The notes: generated by a model from the sequence alone, not told the origin. A stretch of DNA of 64,000 nt from Enterococcus crotali (GCF_000633635.1 NZ_AYPQ01000005.1:8260-72259); one strand, 5' to 3'. Shown: positions 47,161 to 56,424, counted from the first letter of the stretch. Numbers and translations are program-made.

Positions 47161-48279
47161 ATGAAAATTTGTATTGTTGGCTTTGGAAATATTGGAAGTG
47201 CACTAGCTGGGATGCTTTCTTTAGGAGGTCATGATGTTCGCGTATTTACTTCTGTCCATTTAGGGCAGGATCACCCGTTTACGTTAAATAAAATGGGTTC
47301 AACGAAAGAAATGAGTACGACAATTAATTTAGTTACGAATGATTTAGAAGTTGCCGTTAAAGATGTGGACATGATTATCGTTACTTATCCATCTTTTATG
47401 TTGGAGTCATTTGTTAAAAATGTTTCAGTTTTTCTAACAAAACCAATTCTTTTTGGTGTTGTTCCAGGAAGCGGTGGAGCTGAGTATATAACTAAACAAG
47501 TATTTACACAAAAACATGTGATTTTTGGTTTAGATAGGGTTCCTTATATTGCTCGATTAATTGAAAAAAATCATTCGGTCGAGTTTTCCAAAAAAGAGTC
47601 TGTTAATGTGGCTGTAATCCCTAAAAAAGAAACAGTTACTGTCGCAAAAACTTTAGAAGACCTTTTACAATTACCCGTTTATCCGTTGAAAAATTATTTA
47701 GAGGTTTCGTTGACGCCCTCTAATGCCATTTTACATACTTCTAGAATATATAGCATGTTTAAAGAATATCATTCAAACATCACTTATTCCAAGGTTCCCT
47801 ATTTCTATAGAGATTGGACATTGGACTCTTCTGACAGTTTGATTGCTTTAGATAAAGAGTTAAGAACAATTATCTTGGCTATGCCCGAATTAGAATTATC
47901 GACTATCAAGACTATTCGTGAACATTATGAGGCACCGACTGTTGAGACAATGACCAATAAAATAAAAAGCATTTCAGCTTTTAAGAATATTTTGTCCCCA
48001 ATGAAAAAAGTTTCAGATCAGACATTTGTCCCGGATTTTACATCTAGGTATTTTACAGAAGACCTTCCGTTTGGTTTATTAATCATTAAAGGGTTTGGTC
48101 TGATAACGGGAACTGCTACTCCAGAGGCGGATAAAATTATTTTATGGAGTCAAAAATGGCTTAATAAGGAATATCTGACTGAGCAAGGGGCACCAGGACC
48201 AGATTTTTTAGCTTCAGGTGTTCCTCAAGCTTATGGCATTAACACATTGGAAGAGACGTATCATTTTTATAAATCTTGA
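47161..48279 (+). CDS. NAD/NADP octopine/nopaline dehydrogenase-like oxidoreductase
   Basis: A 372-residue oxidoreductase with an N-terminal Rossmann domain (GFGNIG at 7-12) and a helical C-terminal domain like that of opine dehydrogenases (HTSRIYSMFKE, then VPYFYRDW with an arginine-aspartate pair). Opine dehydrogenases join an amino acid and a 2-keto acid reductively to give an N-carboxyalkyl amino acid. Some enzymes of this type act on small polyols or keto acids instead. GGAGG lies before its ATG, 16 bases after DUF1015. It is probably part of the same set that makes an unusual substituent. Confidence 0.72.
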   Translation: MKICIVGFGNIGSALAGMLSLGGHDVRVFTSVHLGQDHPFTLNKMGSTKEMSTTINLVTNDLEVAVKDVDMIIVTYPSFMLESFVKNVSVFLTKPILFGVVPGSGGAEYITKQVFTQKHVIFGLDRVPYIARLIEKNHSVEFSKKESVNVAVIPKKETVTVAKTLEDLLQLPVYPLKNYLEVSLTPSNAILHTSRIYSMFKEYHSNITYSKVPYFYRDWTLDSSDSLIALDKELRTIILAMPELELSTIKTIREHYEAPTVETMTNKIKSISAFKNILSPMKKVSDQTFVPDFTSRYFTEDLPFGLLIIKGFGLITGTATPEADKIILWSQKWLNKEYLTEQGAPGPDFLASGVPQAYGINTLEETYHFYKS

Positions 48280-48347
48280 TAATCAAATATTAATACTTAT
48301 AAGAATTAGAATTCTTTGAGTAAGTGAATGGGAATGGAAGTGTGATT

Positions 48348-49307
48348 ATGAGCAAGATACTTATTACAGGCGGTGCTGGATTCATTGGATCTACACTAGC
48401 TAATTATTACAGTGAAAACCATAACGTTCTTGTTGTGGATGACTTATCCATGGGAAATCAACAAAATTTGGCCAATTCTGAAAATATTGAATTTGTCAAA
48501 GGAAGTGTTACTGATAAACAGTTAATGCAAAAAATCCTTATAGACAATCAGTTTGATTATATTTTCCATTTAGCTGCAATTGCAAGTGTTGCGGATTCAG
48601 TAGAAAGACCATTAGAAACCCATGATGTTAATTTTGATAGCGTTCTACAATTATTAGAATTGGTAAGAAAATATCAAAAAGAACTAAAACGTTTGGTCTT
48701 CTCTTCATCTGCAGCAGTATATGGAGATGAACCAACCTTACCGAAACAAGAAGAATCCATTATTAGACCACTAACGCCCTATGCAATAGATAAATTTGCT
48801 GCAGAAAAATATGTGGTGGATTACTATCATTTGTACAATGTTCCGACAAGTGCGGTACGTTTCTTTAATGTTTATGGACCAAAGCAAAATCCTGAATCAC
48901 CGTATTCGGGTGTTATATCGATTATGATGGATCGTTACAAGAAACTATTAAATAAAGAAAAATCGACATTCACCATGTTTGGCGATGGAACACAATCAAG
49001 AGATTTTGTTTTTATCGAAGATGTCGTTCAAGCACTAAACCTTGTTGCCACTTCACAAGATACATTAGGAGAAGTGTACAATATTGGGACTGGTGAAGCA
49101 ATTGGGTTGAATGAATTAGTTTCTACTATAGATAGCTTTTTAGAAGTGAATTTACCGATTCAGTACGAAGACGAGCGTTCTGGTGATATCAAGCATTCTC
49201 TTGCCAATATTTCTAAAGTGAAAGCTGTTGGTTATCAACCAAATTACAATATTAAGTCTGGACTTGAAAAATACGTTTCTTATGAACTTAGTAACATCGA
49301 TAAATAG
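48348..49307 (+). CDS. NAD-dependent sugar epimerase/dehydratase (GalE-like)
   Basis: A 319-residue extended short-chain dehydrogenase: [14 protein letters not shown] at the N-terminus, FHLAAIASVADS, the catalytic SSSAAVYGD, YAIDKFAAEKYV (YxxxK) and FFNVYGPKQNP. It most likely interconverts a UDP-sugar for the glycosyltransferases of this cluster, such as UDP-Glc/Gal or UDP-GlcNAc/GalNAc. The ATG at 48348 has GGAAG upstream; an ATG at 48324 is less well placed. It is the last gene of the epa region, before a strong terminator repeat. Confidence 0.85.
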   Translation: MSKILITGGAGFIGSTLANYYSENHNVLVVDDLSMGNQQNLANSENIEFVKGSVTDKQLMQKILIDNQFDYIFHLAAIASVADSVERPLETHDVNFDSVLQLLELVRKYQKELKRLVFSSSAAVYGDEPTLPKQEESIIRPLTPYAIDKFAAEKYVVDYYHLYNVPTSAVRFFNVYGPKQNPESPYSGVISIMMDRYKKLLNKEKSTFTMFGDGTQSRDFVFIEDVVQALNLVATSQDTLGEVYNIGTGEAIGLNELVSTIDSFLEVNLPIQYEDERSGDIKHSLANISKVKAVGYQPNYNIKSGLEKYVSYELSNIDK

Positions 49308-49352
49308 GTTTTTGAAAGGTAAGTCTGATTAATCCAATAGACTATCGAAACG

Positions 49353-49465
49353 AGGGTGAGACAAAAGCGTTTATTTCCGAAGGAGTTGCTTTTGCTCCCA
49401 CCGTTTATTCGGATTCCTTGAGGCTGAGATGTGACTCGTAGAGTTATGTCTCAGCCTCGTTTTTT
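49353..49465. repeat. Dispersed repeat with strong terminator at the end of the epa region
   Basis: GAGGGTGAGACAAAAGCG starts the element, CAAAAGC and GCTTTTG pair, and the CCACCGTTTATTCGGATTCC part matches the copies at 6748 and 61861. It ends in an 18-bp hairpin (49420-49437 with 49441-49458, three G-U pairs, loop GTA) followed by six T residues, a strong terminator. Confidence 0.75.
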
Positions 49466-49541
49466 GAACAAATAAAATCCTTTTAATTGTTTGATACTCG
49501 TTGTTAGGAATGATACAATGATTTCGATTGGAGGGAGAACT

Positions 49542-50282
49542 GTGACAAAAATAATCGCCCACCGCGGAAGTAAAGGGACCCATCCGGAGAATACCTTAGC
49601 CGCATTTAAAGAAGCTATTCGTGTTGGTTCCGATGGAATCGAGTTAGATGTTCAGTTATCAAAAGATAATCAGCTGATTGTGATACATGATGAAACGATC
49701 GATCGTACTACCGATAGTCATGGAGAAGTTGGCAGTCTAACATTAGCAGAATTAAAGCAATTAGATGCCGGTAGCTGGTTTGAAAAAAATCCAATGGTTC
49801 AAGAAATTCCTACTTTAGAAGAAGTGGTCATGTTACTTAAAAAAGAGAACTTTCAAGGAATATTGAATATTGAAATAAAAACAGACAAAATTCATTATAA
49901 AGGAATCGAACAGATTATTGTTCAGCTCATGAAGTCGCAGCCTTGGCCTTTTGAATATATGTATTCAAGTTTTTATTTTGAAAGTTTGGAGAAAATCTGG
50001 GAAATAGAAAAAAATAAAACTATTGCTTCAGTATTTTATATGTCAAAAGAAGATGAGAAACGAGCGCTTCAATCAGAATTTATTGAAGGGATTCATCCTA
50101 AAATCGATTGGGTGTTGGAGCATGTAGAGGATTTAGCGGAATTTCCCAAAGCAATTCGTCCTTGGACTGTCAATGAGGAAGAAAAGATGATACTTTGCTT
50201 TAGTCATCATTTGGCTGGAATTCATACAGACTATCCAGCTAAGGCATTGAAAATACGCGAATTGATACAAAATAAAGGATGA
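49542..50282 (+). CDS. Glycerophosphodiester phosphodiesterase
   Basis: A 246-residue cytoplasmic GDPD family enzyme without signal peptide. Catalytic marks are KIIAHRGSKGTHPENTLAAF at the N-terminus (HR and E), SDGIELDVQLSKD with the metal ligands, and VIHDETIDRTTD with the second histidine. It splits glycerophosphodiesters to an alcohol and glycerol-3-phosphate. The start is GTG at 49542 behind GGAGGGA; upstream starts in the same frame lack a site. The stop is overlapped by a possible miaA ATG, so the pair is coupled. Confidence 0.9.
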   Translation: MTKIIAHRGSKGTHPENTLAAFKEAIRVGSDGIELDVQLSKDNQLIVIHDETIDRTTDSHGEVGSLTLAELKQLDAGSWFEKNPMVQEIPTLEEVVMLLKKENFQGILNIEIKTDKIHYKGIEQIIVQLMKSQPWPFEYMYSSFYFESLEKIWEIEKNKTIASVFYMSKEDEKRALQSEFIEGIHPKIDWVLEHVEDLAEFPKAIRPWTVNEEEKMILCFSHHLAGIHTDYPAKALKIRELIQNKG

Positions 50283-50287
50283 AAAGA

Positions 50288-51199
50288 TTGAAAAAAGTAT
50301 TAGTAATCGTGGGACCAACAGCAGTTGGCAAGACCTCTTTGAGTATTGAGTTAGCTAAAAAGTTGAATGGAGAAATCATTAGTGGAGATTCAATGCAAGT
50401 CTATAAAGATTTGGATATAGGCACAGCAAAAGTGACTGAAGAAGAACGTGCGGGCATAAGGCACTATTTGATAGATTGCCGAGACCTATCTGAGACTTAT
50501 TCTGTAGCAGATTTTCAAAAAGAAGGACGTCAGGCAATCGACTCGATCACAGCAAAAGGGAAATTGCCAATTGTTGTGGGTGGAACAGGATTATATGTTC
50601 AAGCATTGCTTTATGACTTTGAATTAGGTGCCAAAGATGAATCAACTGAATTACGCGAGAAGTATGAGAAATTTGCTGAAACGCATGGAAACCAACGCTT
50701 ATGGGCGTTATTACAAGAAAAAGATAATCAAGCAGCTGAAAGTATCCATTTCAATAACCGTAAAAAAGTGGTTCGGGCACTAGAAGTATTTGATAAAACA
50801 GGATTTAGTATTTTAACTCCTAAAGAAAAACCAAAAAAATTATATGATTATTTCTTGGTTGGATTAGAAACTGATCGAGCTGTACTTTATGATCGTATCA
50901 ATATGCGTGTAGATATAATGATGACACAAGGTCTTTTAAAAGAAGCGGAACTACTTTATAAAAGGCAAACACAACAATCGATTCAAGGGATTGGATATAA
51001 AGAGTTCTTCCCTTATTTTGAAGGCAAAGAAACTTTAGATGAAGCAATTGAACAAGTAAAGCAAAATTCTAGAAGATACGCGAAAAGGCAATTGACCTGG
51101 TTTAGAAATCGCATGAATGCCAGCTGGTGGGATTTAGTACAAGCGCCTGAAACTCTTTTAACTTTAGAACAGGATATAGAGGATTGGCTGGAAACTTAG
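50288..51199 (+). CDS. miaA: MiaA, tRNA dimethylallyltransferase
   Basis: A 303-residue enzyme that adds a dimethylallyl group to A37 of tRNAs reading UNN codons. The P-loop GPTAVGKTSLS, SGDSMQVYKDLDIGTAKVT, GGTGLYVQALLYD and the C-terminal QGIGYKEF and QLTWFRNR are all in place. The TTG at 50288 is preferred because AAAGG lies nine bases before it; an ATG at 50279 overlaps the glpQ-like stop but sits right on that site. hflX follows 12 bases after the stop, a common gene pair. Confidence 0.94.
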   Translation: MKKVLVIVGPTAVGKTSLSIELAKKLNGEIISGDSMQVYKDLDIGTAKVTEEERAGIRHYLIDCRDLSETYSVADFQKEGRQAIDSITAKGKLPIVVGGTGLYVQALLYDFELGAKDESTELREKYEKFAETHGNQRLWALLQEKDNQAAESIHFNNRKKVVRALEVFDKTGFSILTPKEKPKKLYDYFLVGLETDRAVLYDRINMRVDIMMTQGLLKEAELLYKRQTQQSIQGIGYKEFFPYFEGKETLDEAIEQVKQNSRRYAKRQLTWFRNRMNASWWDLVQAPETLLTLEQDIEDWLET

Positions 51200-51211
51200 G
51201 AAGGACAAAAA

Positions 51212-52453
51212 ATGGATAAAATAGCAGAAAAGGTTATCTTAGTCGGGGTAGAAACAGAGAGGAATTACACTCGATTTGAAGGTTCTATGAAAGAATTAAA
51301 AAACTTAACGAAGACTGCACAAGGAGAAGTTGTCTTTTCTTTAACCCAAAAGCGTCCTCGAGTAGATTCACAGACTGTGATTGGTAAGGGAAAAGTAGAA
51401 GAATTAGTTCAGTTAGTGGATGCTTATGAAGCAGATATCGTCATTTTCAACCATGAATTAACACCAAGACAAAATCAACTGATTGTTGAAGCTCTTGGTG
51501 TAAAAGTAATTGATCGAGTACAATTGATTTTAGATATTTTTGCGATGCGGGCACGCTCAAGGGAAGGGAAATTACAGGTTGAGCTGGCTCAGTTGAATTA
51601 TTTGCTGCCTCGATTGGTTGGACAAGGTAAACAGTTATCTCGTTTAGGTGGGGGAATCGGAACTAGAGGTCCTGGAGAAACCAAGCTTGAATCAGACCGT
51701 CGTCATATTCGTGATAAGATTATCGCAATCAAGCGTGAGCTAAAGGAAGTGTCAGCTCATCGTGAGAGAAGCAGACAAAAACGTCAATCGTCAGATTTGT
51801 TTCAAATTGGTTTACTCGGCTACACGAACGCTGGAAAATCAACGATTTTAAATTTACTGACAACAGCTGGCACTTATTCAGAAGATCAATTATTTGCTAC
51901 GCTTGATCCTTTAACTAAAAAATGGCAACTACCGCAAGGAATGATCGTAACGTTAACAGATACTGTAGGGTTTATTCAAGATTTACCGACACAGCTGATC
52001 GAAGCGTTTCAGTCAACTTTGGAAGAAAGCCGAGGTATGGACTTGTTGTTGCATGTGGTCGATGCAAGTGCAGAAGATCGTTTACAGCATGAACAAACAG
52101 TTGTCGACTTACTGAACGATCTAGATTTGGAGCAGATTCCGGTTTTAACAGTTTACAATAAAAGTGATCAAATCGATGAAGCTGATTTTGTCCCTACTCT
52201 GTTTCCTAATATTTTGGTTTCAGCTAAGAGTACACTTGGAAAAGAAGAACTAACAAAAGCTGTCAGAGAGAAAATGATGGAATTATTAGTTCCATATGAG
52301 CTTGATATTCCTTCAAACCAAGGACAGCAATTAAGTGAATTGAAACGTCATACCTTGCTTTTATCGGAAACCTTTGAAGAACTGGAAAATGTCTATCATG
52401 TTAAAGGGTTCGCTAAAAAGAACTCTAAGTGGACACGTGAATCAGATGAATAA
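51212..52453 (+). CDS. hflX: HflX, ribosome-associated GTPase
   Basis: A 413-residue HflX GTPase that binds and splits stalled ribosomes. The N-terminal HflX domain has VIGKGKVEELVQLV and RDRVQLILDIFAMRARS-type residues. The glycine-rich GGGIGTRGPGETKLE helix region leads into the G domain with GYTNAGKST (G1), DTVGFI (G3) and YNKSD (G4). AGGAAGG precedes the ATG. It follows miaA in one operon and ends at a terminator. Confidence 0.95.
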   Translation: MDKIAEKVILVGVETERNYTRFEGSMKELKNLTKTAQGEVVFSLTQKRPRVDSQTVIGKGKVEELVQLVDAYEADIVIFNHELTPRQNQLIVEALGVKVIDRVQLILDIFAMRARSREGKLQVELAQLNYLLPRLVGQGKQLSRLGGGIGTRGPGETKLESDRRHIRDKIIAIKRELKEVSAHRERSRQKRQSSDLFQIGLLGYTNAGKSTILNLLTTAGTYSEDQLFATLDPLTKKWQLPQGMIVTLTDTVGFIQDLPTQLIEAFQSTLEESRGMDLLLHVVDASAEDRLQHEQTVVDLLNDLDLEQIPVLTVYNKSDQIDEADFVPTLFPNILVSAKSTLGKEELTKAVREKMMELLVPYELDIPSNQGQQLSELKRHTLLLSETFEELENVYHVKGFAKKNSKWTRESDE

Positions 52454-52509
52454 TAACAATATCAGTCGTTACAGTAGATGGAAATAAGATTATAATTTTT
52501 ATATTATAT

Positions 52510-52553
52510 AACTGAGTGAGAAAACCTTGTGTGTTTTTTTTCTCAGTTTTTTT
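52510..52553 (+). terminator. Terminator after hflX
   Basis: AACTGAG and CTCAGTT pair, with additional A-T pairing inside, and a seven-base T-run follows. Confidence 0.7.
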
Positions 52554-52629
52554 ATTTATTTCATGTAGTTATTTGACTTGTGTAATGATATACTAAATAA
52601 AAAATGAGAGGTTAGGGCGGTATTTAGAG

Positions 52630-53943
52630 TTGCAAAAATTTATTAAAAGTAATTATTTATTTTATGGTGGTTTGCTCGTTTTGGCAGTTTTATATCTTTC
52701 AAATTTTAACGTGGATATGAGCACAGATGACGGATGGTTTATGAATATTTCTCGAGAGTATAGCTTTGTTGGGTTTCTACAATGGCGTTATAATAATTGG
52801 TCGGCCCGTCTCTTTCCAGAAGTCATGCTCTATCTGATCTTTTTAGTTCCTTTATTTGTTCATCATCTAATCAGTGCCTGTGCCTGGTTATTATATAGTT
52901 ATTCTTTAGTACGGATATTTGTAGGGACTGTTAGCCGCAAAAATTTTTTAGTCGCATTTTTATCACTTGGATTTATCAATGTCTGGGTTATGAAAGATTC
53001 GATTTTTTGGATCACTGGAGCGATTAATTATTTATGGCCACTAGCTTTAGGGCTGTTTGCGTTGATTCCTTATGCGGATCATTTTTTTAGAAACAAAAAA
53101 ACGTCAGTTTGGTTATATTTGGTTCCTGCGCTTATTTTTTCATTTTCAAATGAGCAGTTGATTGCGTGTGTTATTGGTGTTGTCATAGTTTATCATGTTG
53201 CAATGCTGATCAAAAAGCGAAAAGAAAACTATTTCTTGTATATTCCAACTACATTTTTTGTTATTGGATTCACCTTTATGTTTTTAGCACCAGGAAACAA
53301 GATTAGAATGCAGCAGGAAATAGATATGTGGATGCCGGATTTTAATAAGTTATCGCCAATGGCAAGAGTATTAAGAGGAAGTTCATGGTTATTTGAAGGC
53401 TGGCAAACAAAATTATTGCTTCTGTTTATTGTTATTCTCGCCGTTTCTCTAGTTATTGGTTTTTCCAAACTATTGGCTAAAGTAGTAGCAGGATATACAG
53501 TATTTTTGTTTTTACTGCTCTATAATTTTCCCAATAGATTTACTAATTTTCGACTTATCAACGAAGGAAATTGGATCGATTCATTAAAAGCAGGCAACTT
53601 TTTAAGTGGGACAGTATTGAATGCTGTTTTGCCTTATATAGCGTGGGGATTGTTTTTTGGATTAGTTGCTGCCTTATCTATATCTGTTTCTAAACAAAAA
53701 ATCTTTATTGGTCTAAGTTACAGCGCTGCCTTATTTTCTTCCATATTGATGTGGTTCTCACCGACAATGTATGCGTCTGGTGCTAGAGTGCTTATGTGTT
53801 CGTCCATTTTTCTGCTGGTTATTTTATTTATACTCTATCAGCAAGTTCAAGCAAGTGGAAGTCAAAACGAAAAAAAACGGTTGCTGTTTTATGGTTGTTT
53901 TATACCTGTGATCAATTTTATGTTTGTACTTTTTTTAAACTAA
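52630..53943 (+). CDS. DUF6056-like polytopic membrane protein
   Basis: A 437-residue membrane protein with about 11 hydrophobic segments. An outer loop after the first helix reads STDDGWFMNISREYSF and then RYNNWSARLFPEV, as in DUF6056 proteins found with glycan genes of Lactobacillales. An acidic DD pair in that loop is like GT-C enzymes. It starts with TTG at 52630; the ribosome site is weak. It stands alone between hflX and glnR, with a terminator on each side, and might add a sugar to a wall glycan. Confidence 0.65.
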   Translation: MQKFIKSNYLFYGGLLVLAVLYLSNFNVDMSTDDGWFMNISREYSFVGFLQWRYNNWSARLFPEVMLYLIFLVPLFVHHLISACAWLLYSYSLVRIFVGTVSRKNFLVAFLSLGFINVWVMKDSIFWITGAINYLWPLALGLFALIPYADHFFRNKKTSVWLYLVPALIFSFSNEQLIACVIGVVIVYHVAMLIKKRKENYFLYIPTTFFVIGFTFMFLAPGNKIRMQQEIDMWMPDFNKLSPMARVLRGSSWLFEGWQTKLLLLFIVILAVSLVIGFSKLLAKVVAGYTVFLFLLLYNFPNRFTNFRLINEGNWIDSLKAGNFLSGTVLNAVLPYIAWGLFFGLVAALSISVSKQKIFIGLSYSAALFSSILMWFSPTMYASGARVLMCSSIFLLVILFILYQQVQASGSQNEKKRLLFYGCFIPVINFMFVLFLN

Positions 53944-53969
53944 ATATGAGAAGAACTATGTTTTCCACA

Positions 53970-53995
53970 AAGGTATCGTTAAAGATACCTTTTTT
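53970..53995 (+). terminator. Terminator after the DUF6056-like gene
   Basis: AAGGTATC and GATACCTT pair perfectly around a six-base loop, followed by TTTT. Confidence 0.85.
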
Positions 53996-54060
53996 ATTTA
54001 GCTATAAGTGATATAGAAATAACTTGATATAATAGCTTTTTACTGGATTATTTATTTTTA

Positions 54061-54077
54061 TGTCAGAAAACCTAACA
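54061..54077. promoter_or_regulatory. GlnR operator
   Basis: TGTCAGAAAACCTAACA is a perfect match to the GlnR/TnrA box TGTNAN7TNACA. It ends eight bases before the -35 of the glnR promoter, the classic position for autoregulation of glnRA. Confidence 0.88.
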
Positions 54078-54084
54078 TAAATCA

Positions 54085-54113
54085 TTGACAAGAGAAAAAA
54101 GTATTGATATTCT
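54085..54113 (+). promoter_or_regulatory. glnRA promoter
   Basis: TTGACA, 17-base spacer, TATTCT. The predicted leader is about 140 bases. The gap 53944-54262 thus holds a terminator, the GlnR box, this promoter and the shared leader element. Confidence 0.75.
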
Positions 54114-54150
54114 ATATCTAATCTATCTAGCTATGTAAGTTCGTTTCTCA

Positions 54151-54242
54151 GAAAAAAGATAAAAGTTGTCTGTGGTAAAAAATACACAAACGTATTTTCC
54201 TATTTTTCTGTCGAAATGGAATGAGCCTACTATGCGTTTAAA
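54151..54242 (+). repeat. Leader element shared with map (copy 2)
   Basis: Resembles 10611-10700 upstream of map: AAAAAAGATAAA, TGTCTGTGG, ACAAAC, CCTATTTTTCT, GAGCCTACTATGC and TTTAAA in the same order. One frame reads WNEPTMRLN, similar to LNEPTVLLN in the other copy. It lies between the glnR promoter and its ribosome site. Confidence 0.5.
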
Positions 54243-54262
54243 TGAAGAGAGGAGGGGTGGAG

Positions 54263-54646
54263 ATGAGAGAGAAGGAACTGAGAAGATCGATGTCTGTTTT
54301 CCCAATTGGTACAGTCATGAAATTGACCGACCTATCAGCACGTCAAATCCGATATTATGAAGAGCAGGATTTGATTCATCCGGAAAGAAGCGAAGGAAAC
54401 CGGCGTATGTATTCACTAAATGACATTGATGTCTTGTTGGAAATCAAAGATTATTTGTCAGATGGTCTAAACATGGCGGGAATCAAACGCGTCTACGAAA
54501 TGAAGCTGGAAGAACAAATGCATGCGCAAGAATCAAACAAACCGTTGACCGATGAAGACGTTCGGAAGATTTTATATGATGAACTTATTTCTCAAGGCGG
54601 ACTTACTCAACAAAATCCATTCCAATCCAGAGGACCAAAATTGTAA
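54263..54646 (+). CDS. glnR: GlnR, MerR-family nitrogen regulator
   Basis: A 127-residue MerR-type repressor of glutamine synthetase and other nitrogen genes, active when bound to feedback-inhibited GlnA. The winged helix lies in residues 10-75 with VMKLTDLSARQIRYYEEQDL and HPERSEGNRRMYS. The C-terminal tail that senses GlnA is short and ends SRGPKL. The ATG at 54263 follows GGAGGGG; the ATG at 54242 lies on that site. It has a GlnR box in front and glnA behind. Confidence 0.96.
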   Translation: MREKELRRSMSVFPIGTVMKLTDLSARQIRYYEEQDLIHPERSEGNRRMYSLNDIDVLLEIKDYLSDGLNMAGIKRVYEMKLEEQMHAQESNKPLTDEDVRKILYDELISQGGLTQQNPFQSRGPKL

Positions 54647-54686
54647 TTTGAGAGCCACATAAAAAATGAAGGACGTGAAGGATGCA

Positions 54687-56027
54687 ATGACGAAAAAACA
54701 AAACACAGTAGAAGATATCAAACGAATAGCCGATGAAGAAAATGTTCGATTTTTACGTTTAATGTTTACTGACATTATGGGAACGATCAAGAATGTAGAA
54801 GTTCCAGTGAGCCAATTAGATAAAGTATTAAGTAACAAAATGATGTTTGATGGGTCTTCTATTGAAGGTTTTGTGAGAATCGAAGAAAGCGATATGTATT
54901 TATATCCAGACGTATCTACATGGATGATTTTTCCATGGGAGAGCACTCACGGGAAAGTTGCTCGTCTGATTTGTGATATTTATAATCCAGATGGAACGCC
55001 TTTTGCTGGAGATCCTCGTGGTAACTTAAAACGAGCACTAGCTGATATGGAAGCGTTAGGTTTTACTTCTTTCAATCTTGGACCTGAGCCGGAATTCTTC
55101 CTATTCAAATTGGATGAAGATGGTAAAATCACAACAGACCTAAATGATCGAGGCGGTTACTTTGATTTTGCACCAACCGATCTTGGAGAAAACTGCCGTC
55201 GGGATATCGTGCTTGAGTTGGAGAGTCTTGGCTTTGAGGTAGAAGCGTCTCATCATGAAGTAGCTCCCGGTCAACATGAAATCGACTTTAAATACGCAGA
55301 TGTTATTGAAGCTTGTGATAATATCCAAACATTTAAATTAGTTGTTAAAACGATTGCTAGAAAACATGGATTGCACGCGACATTTATGCCTAAACCATTG
55401 TATGGTATTAGTGGATCAGGGATGCATTGTAATATGTCGCTATTCAAAGGAGACGAAAATGTCTTTTATGATGAAAAAGGTCCAATGCAGTTGAGCCAAA
55501 CAGCCTATTATTTCCTTGGTGGTCTATTAAAACATGCTCGAGCGTATACAGCAGTTTGTAATCCAACCGTTAATTCATATAAACGTTTGGTTCCAGGTTA
55601 CGAAGCACCCGTCTACGTGGCGTGGAGCGGACGCAACCGTTCGCCGTTGGTACGTGTTCCTGAATCACGAGGATTATCAACTCGTTTGGAATTACGTTCA
55701 GTGGACCCTTCTGCTAATCCGTACCTAACAATGGCTGTGCTTTTACAAGCTGGTTTAGATGGAATCAAAAATGAAATTGTTCCGCCAGAGGCAGTCGACC
55801 GTAATATTTATGTGATGAATGAAGAAGAACGAAAAGAAGCACAAATCCATGATTTACCTTCAACAATCCATAATGCGATCAAAGAATTGCGTAAAGATGA
55901 TGTGATGATCGCGGCTTTAGGTGATCATATCTATGCAAACTTTGTTGAAGCTAAACGGATGGAATGGGCTGCTTTCCGTCAAACTGTTTCTGAATGGGAA
56001 AGAGAGCAATATTTAGAATTATATTAA
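54687..56027 (+). CDS. glnA: GlnA, glutamine synthetase type I
   Basis: A 446-residue GSI-alpha type glutamine synthetase making glutamine from glutamate, ammonia and [57 protein letters not shown] and [19 protein letters not shown] mark the metal and substrate sites in order. The length lacks the adenylylation segment of GSI-beta enzymes. The start is the ATG at 54687 behind GAAGGA; the ATG at 54666 is less likely. In an operon with glnR under the GlnR box; closed by a terminator. Confidence 0.97.
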   Translation: MTKKQNTVEDIKRIADEENVRFLRLMFTDIMGTIKNVEVPVSQLDKVLSNKMMFDGSSIEGFVRIEESDMYLYPDVSTWMIFPWESTHGKVARLICDIYNPDGTPFAGDPRGNLKRALADMEALGFTSFNLGPEPEFFLFKLDEDGKITTDLNDRGGYFDFAPTDLGENCRRDIVLELESLGFEVEASHHEVAPGQHEIDFKYADVIEACDNIQTFKLVVKTIARKHGLHATFMPKPLYGISGSGMHCNMSLFKGDENVFYDEKGPMQLSQTAYYFLGGLLKHARAYTAVCNPTVNSYKRLVPGYEAPVYVAWSGRNRSPLVRVPESRGLSTRLELRSVDPSANPYLTMAVLLQAGLDGIKNEIVPPEAVDRNIYVMNEEERKEAQIHDLPSTIHNAIKELRKDDVMIAALGDHIYANFVEAKRMEWAAFRQTVSEWEREQYLELY

Positions 56028-56090
56028 TTATTGTGTTTTACTGGGAATAAATTAGTTTTTCTGAAACAAACTGAATCGTTAAGATGAAAA

Positions 56091-56138
56091 AAATCCTATG
56101 AAATCAACATTTGAAAAAATGTGTTTCGTAGGATTTTT
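56091..56138 (+). terminator. Terminator of glnRA
   Basis: Arms 56091-56103 and 56124-56136 pair over 13 bp with one G-U; an inner stem closes the loop. T-rich sequence follows. Confidence 0.75.
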
Positions 56139-56382
56139 ATTTATTTTTAAATAAATGATACTAAAAATTTTTTTCATGCGTTATAAGATTGACTCGTTTT
56201 TCTGTGGTGATAAACGCCCAATTGTCTGGCCTAATATATTTTGAGAGAGGTGAGAATACAAGGTTCTAAGAAATTAAAAATTTCGTTGAACTGTTCTGAT
56301 AATGTGTGTTACACAGTGGATTGTCTGTCAATAGCAAAAATATAGTTCGGCCAGTGAGGAAGAAGTGTGTTATACTTCTAAG
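56139..56382. other. AT-rich gap without a supported gene
   Basis: Between the glnA terminator and the Fur-like box I see no reading frame with a ribosome site. A TATACT at 56371 may be the -10 of the next gene, and TGTGTGTTACACA near 56300 is a small inverted repeat of unknown meaning. Confidence 0.4.
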
Positions 56383-56397
56383 TGAGAATCATTATCA
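56383..56397. promoter_or_regulatory. Fur-family operator
   Basis: TGAGAATCATTATCA matches the 7-1-7 Fur core TGATAATNATTATCA at all but one position. It lies just after a possible -10 (TATACT at 56371) and 28 bases before the ABM gene, where binding would block transcription when iron (or another metal sensed by a Fur homologue) is plentiful. Confidence 0.7.
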
Positions 56398-56424
56398 ATT
56401 GGAAAGCGAAAGGGAGAGATAAAT

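Noticed and set aside
35305-49320. Insertion sequence or prophage origin of the variable region
   Set aside because: No transposase, integrase, att-like duplication or phage structural gene was found, although the region is more AT-rich than the epa core.
52573-52594. Promoter TTGACT...TATACT before the DUF6056-like gene
   Set aside because: The spacer between these hexamers is only 10 bases, too short for a sigma-A promoter.
54166-54360. A 64-residue frame overlapping the glnR start on the plus strand
   Set aside because: It begins with TTG without a ribosome site and runs into glnR out of frame. Only its first 30 residues resemble the peptide in the map leader, so I report the shared element, not a gene.
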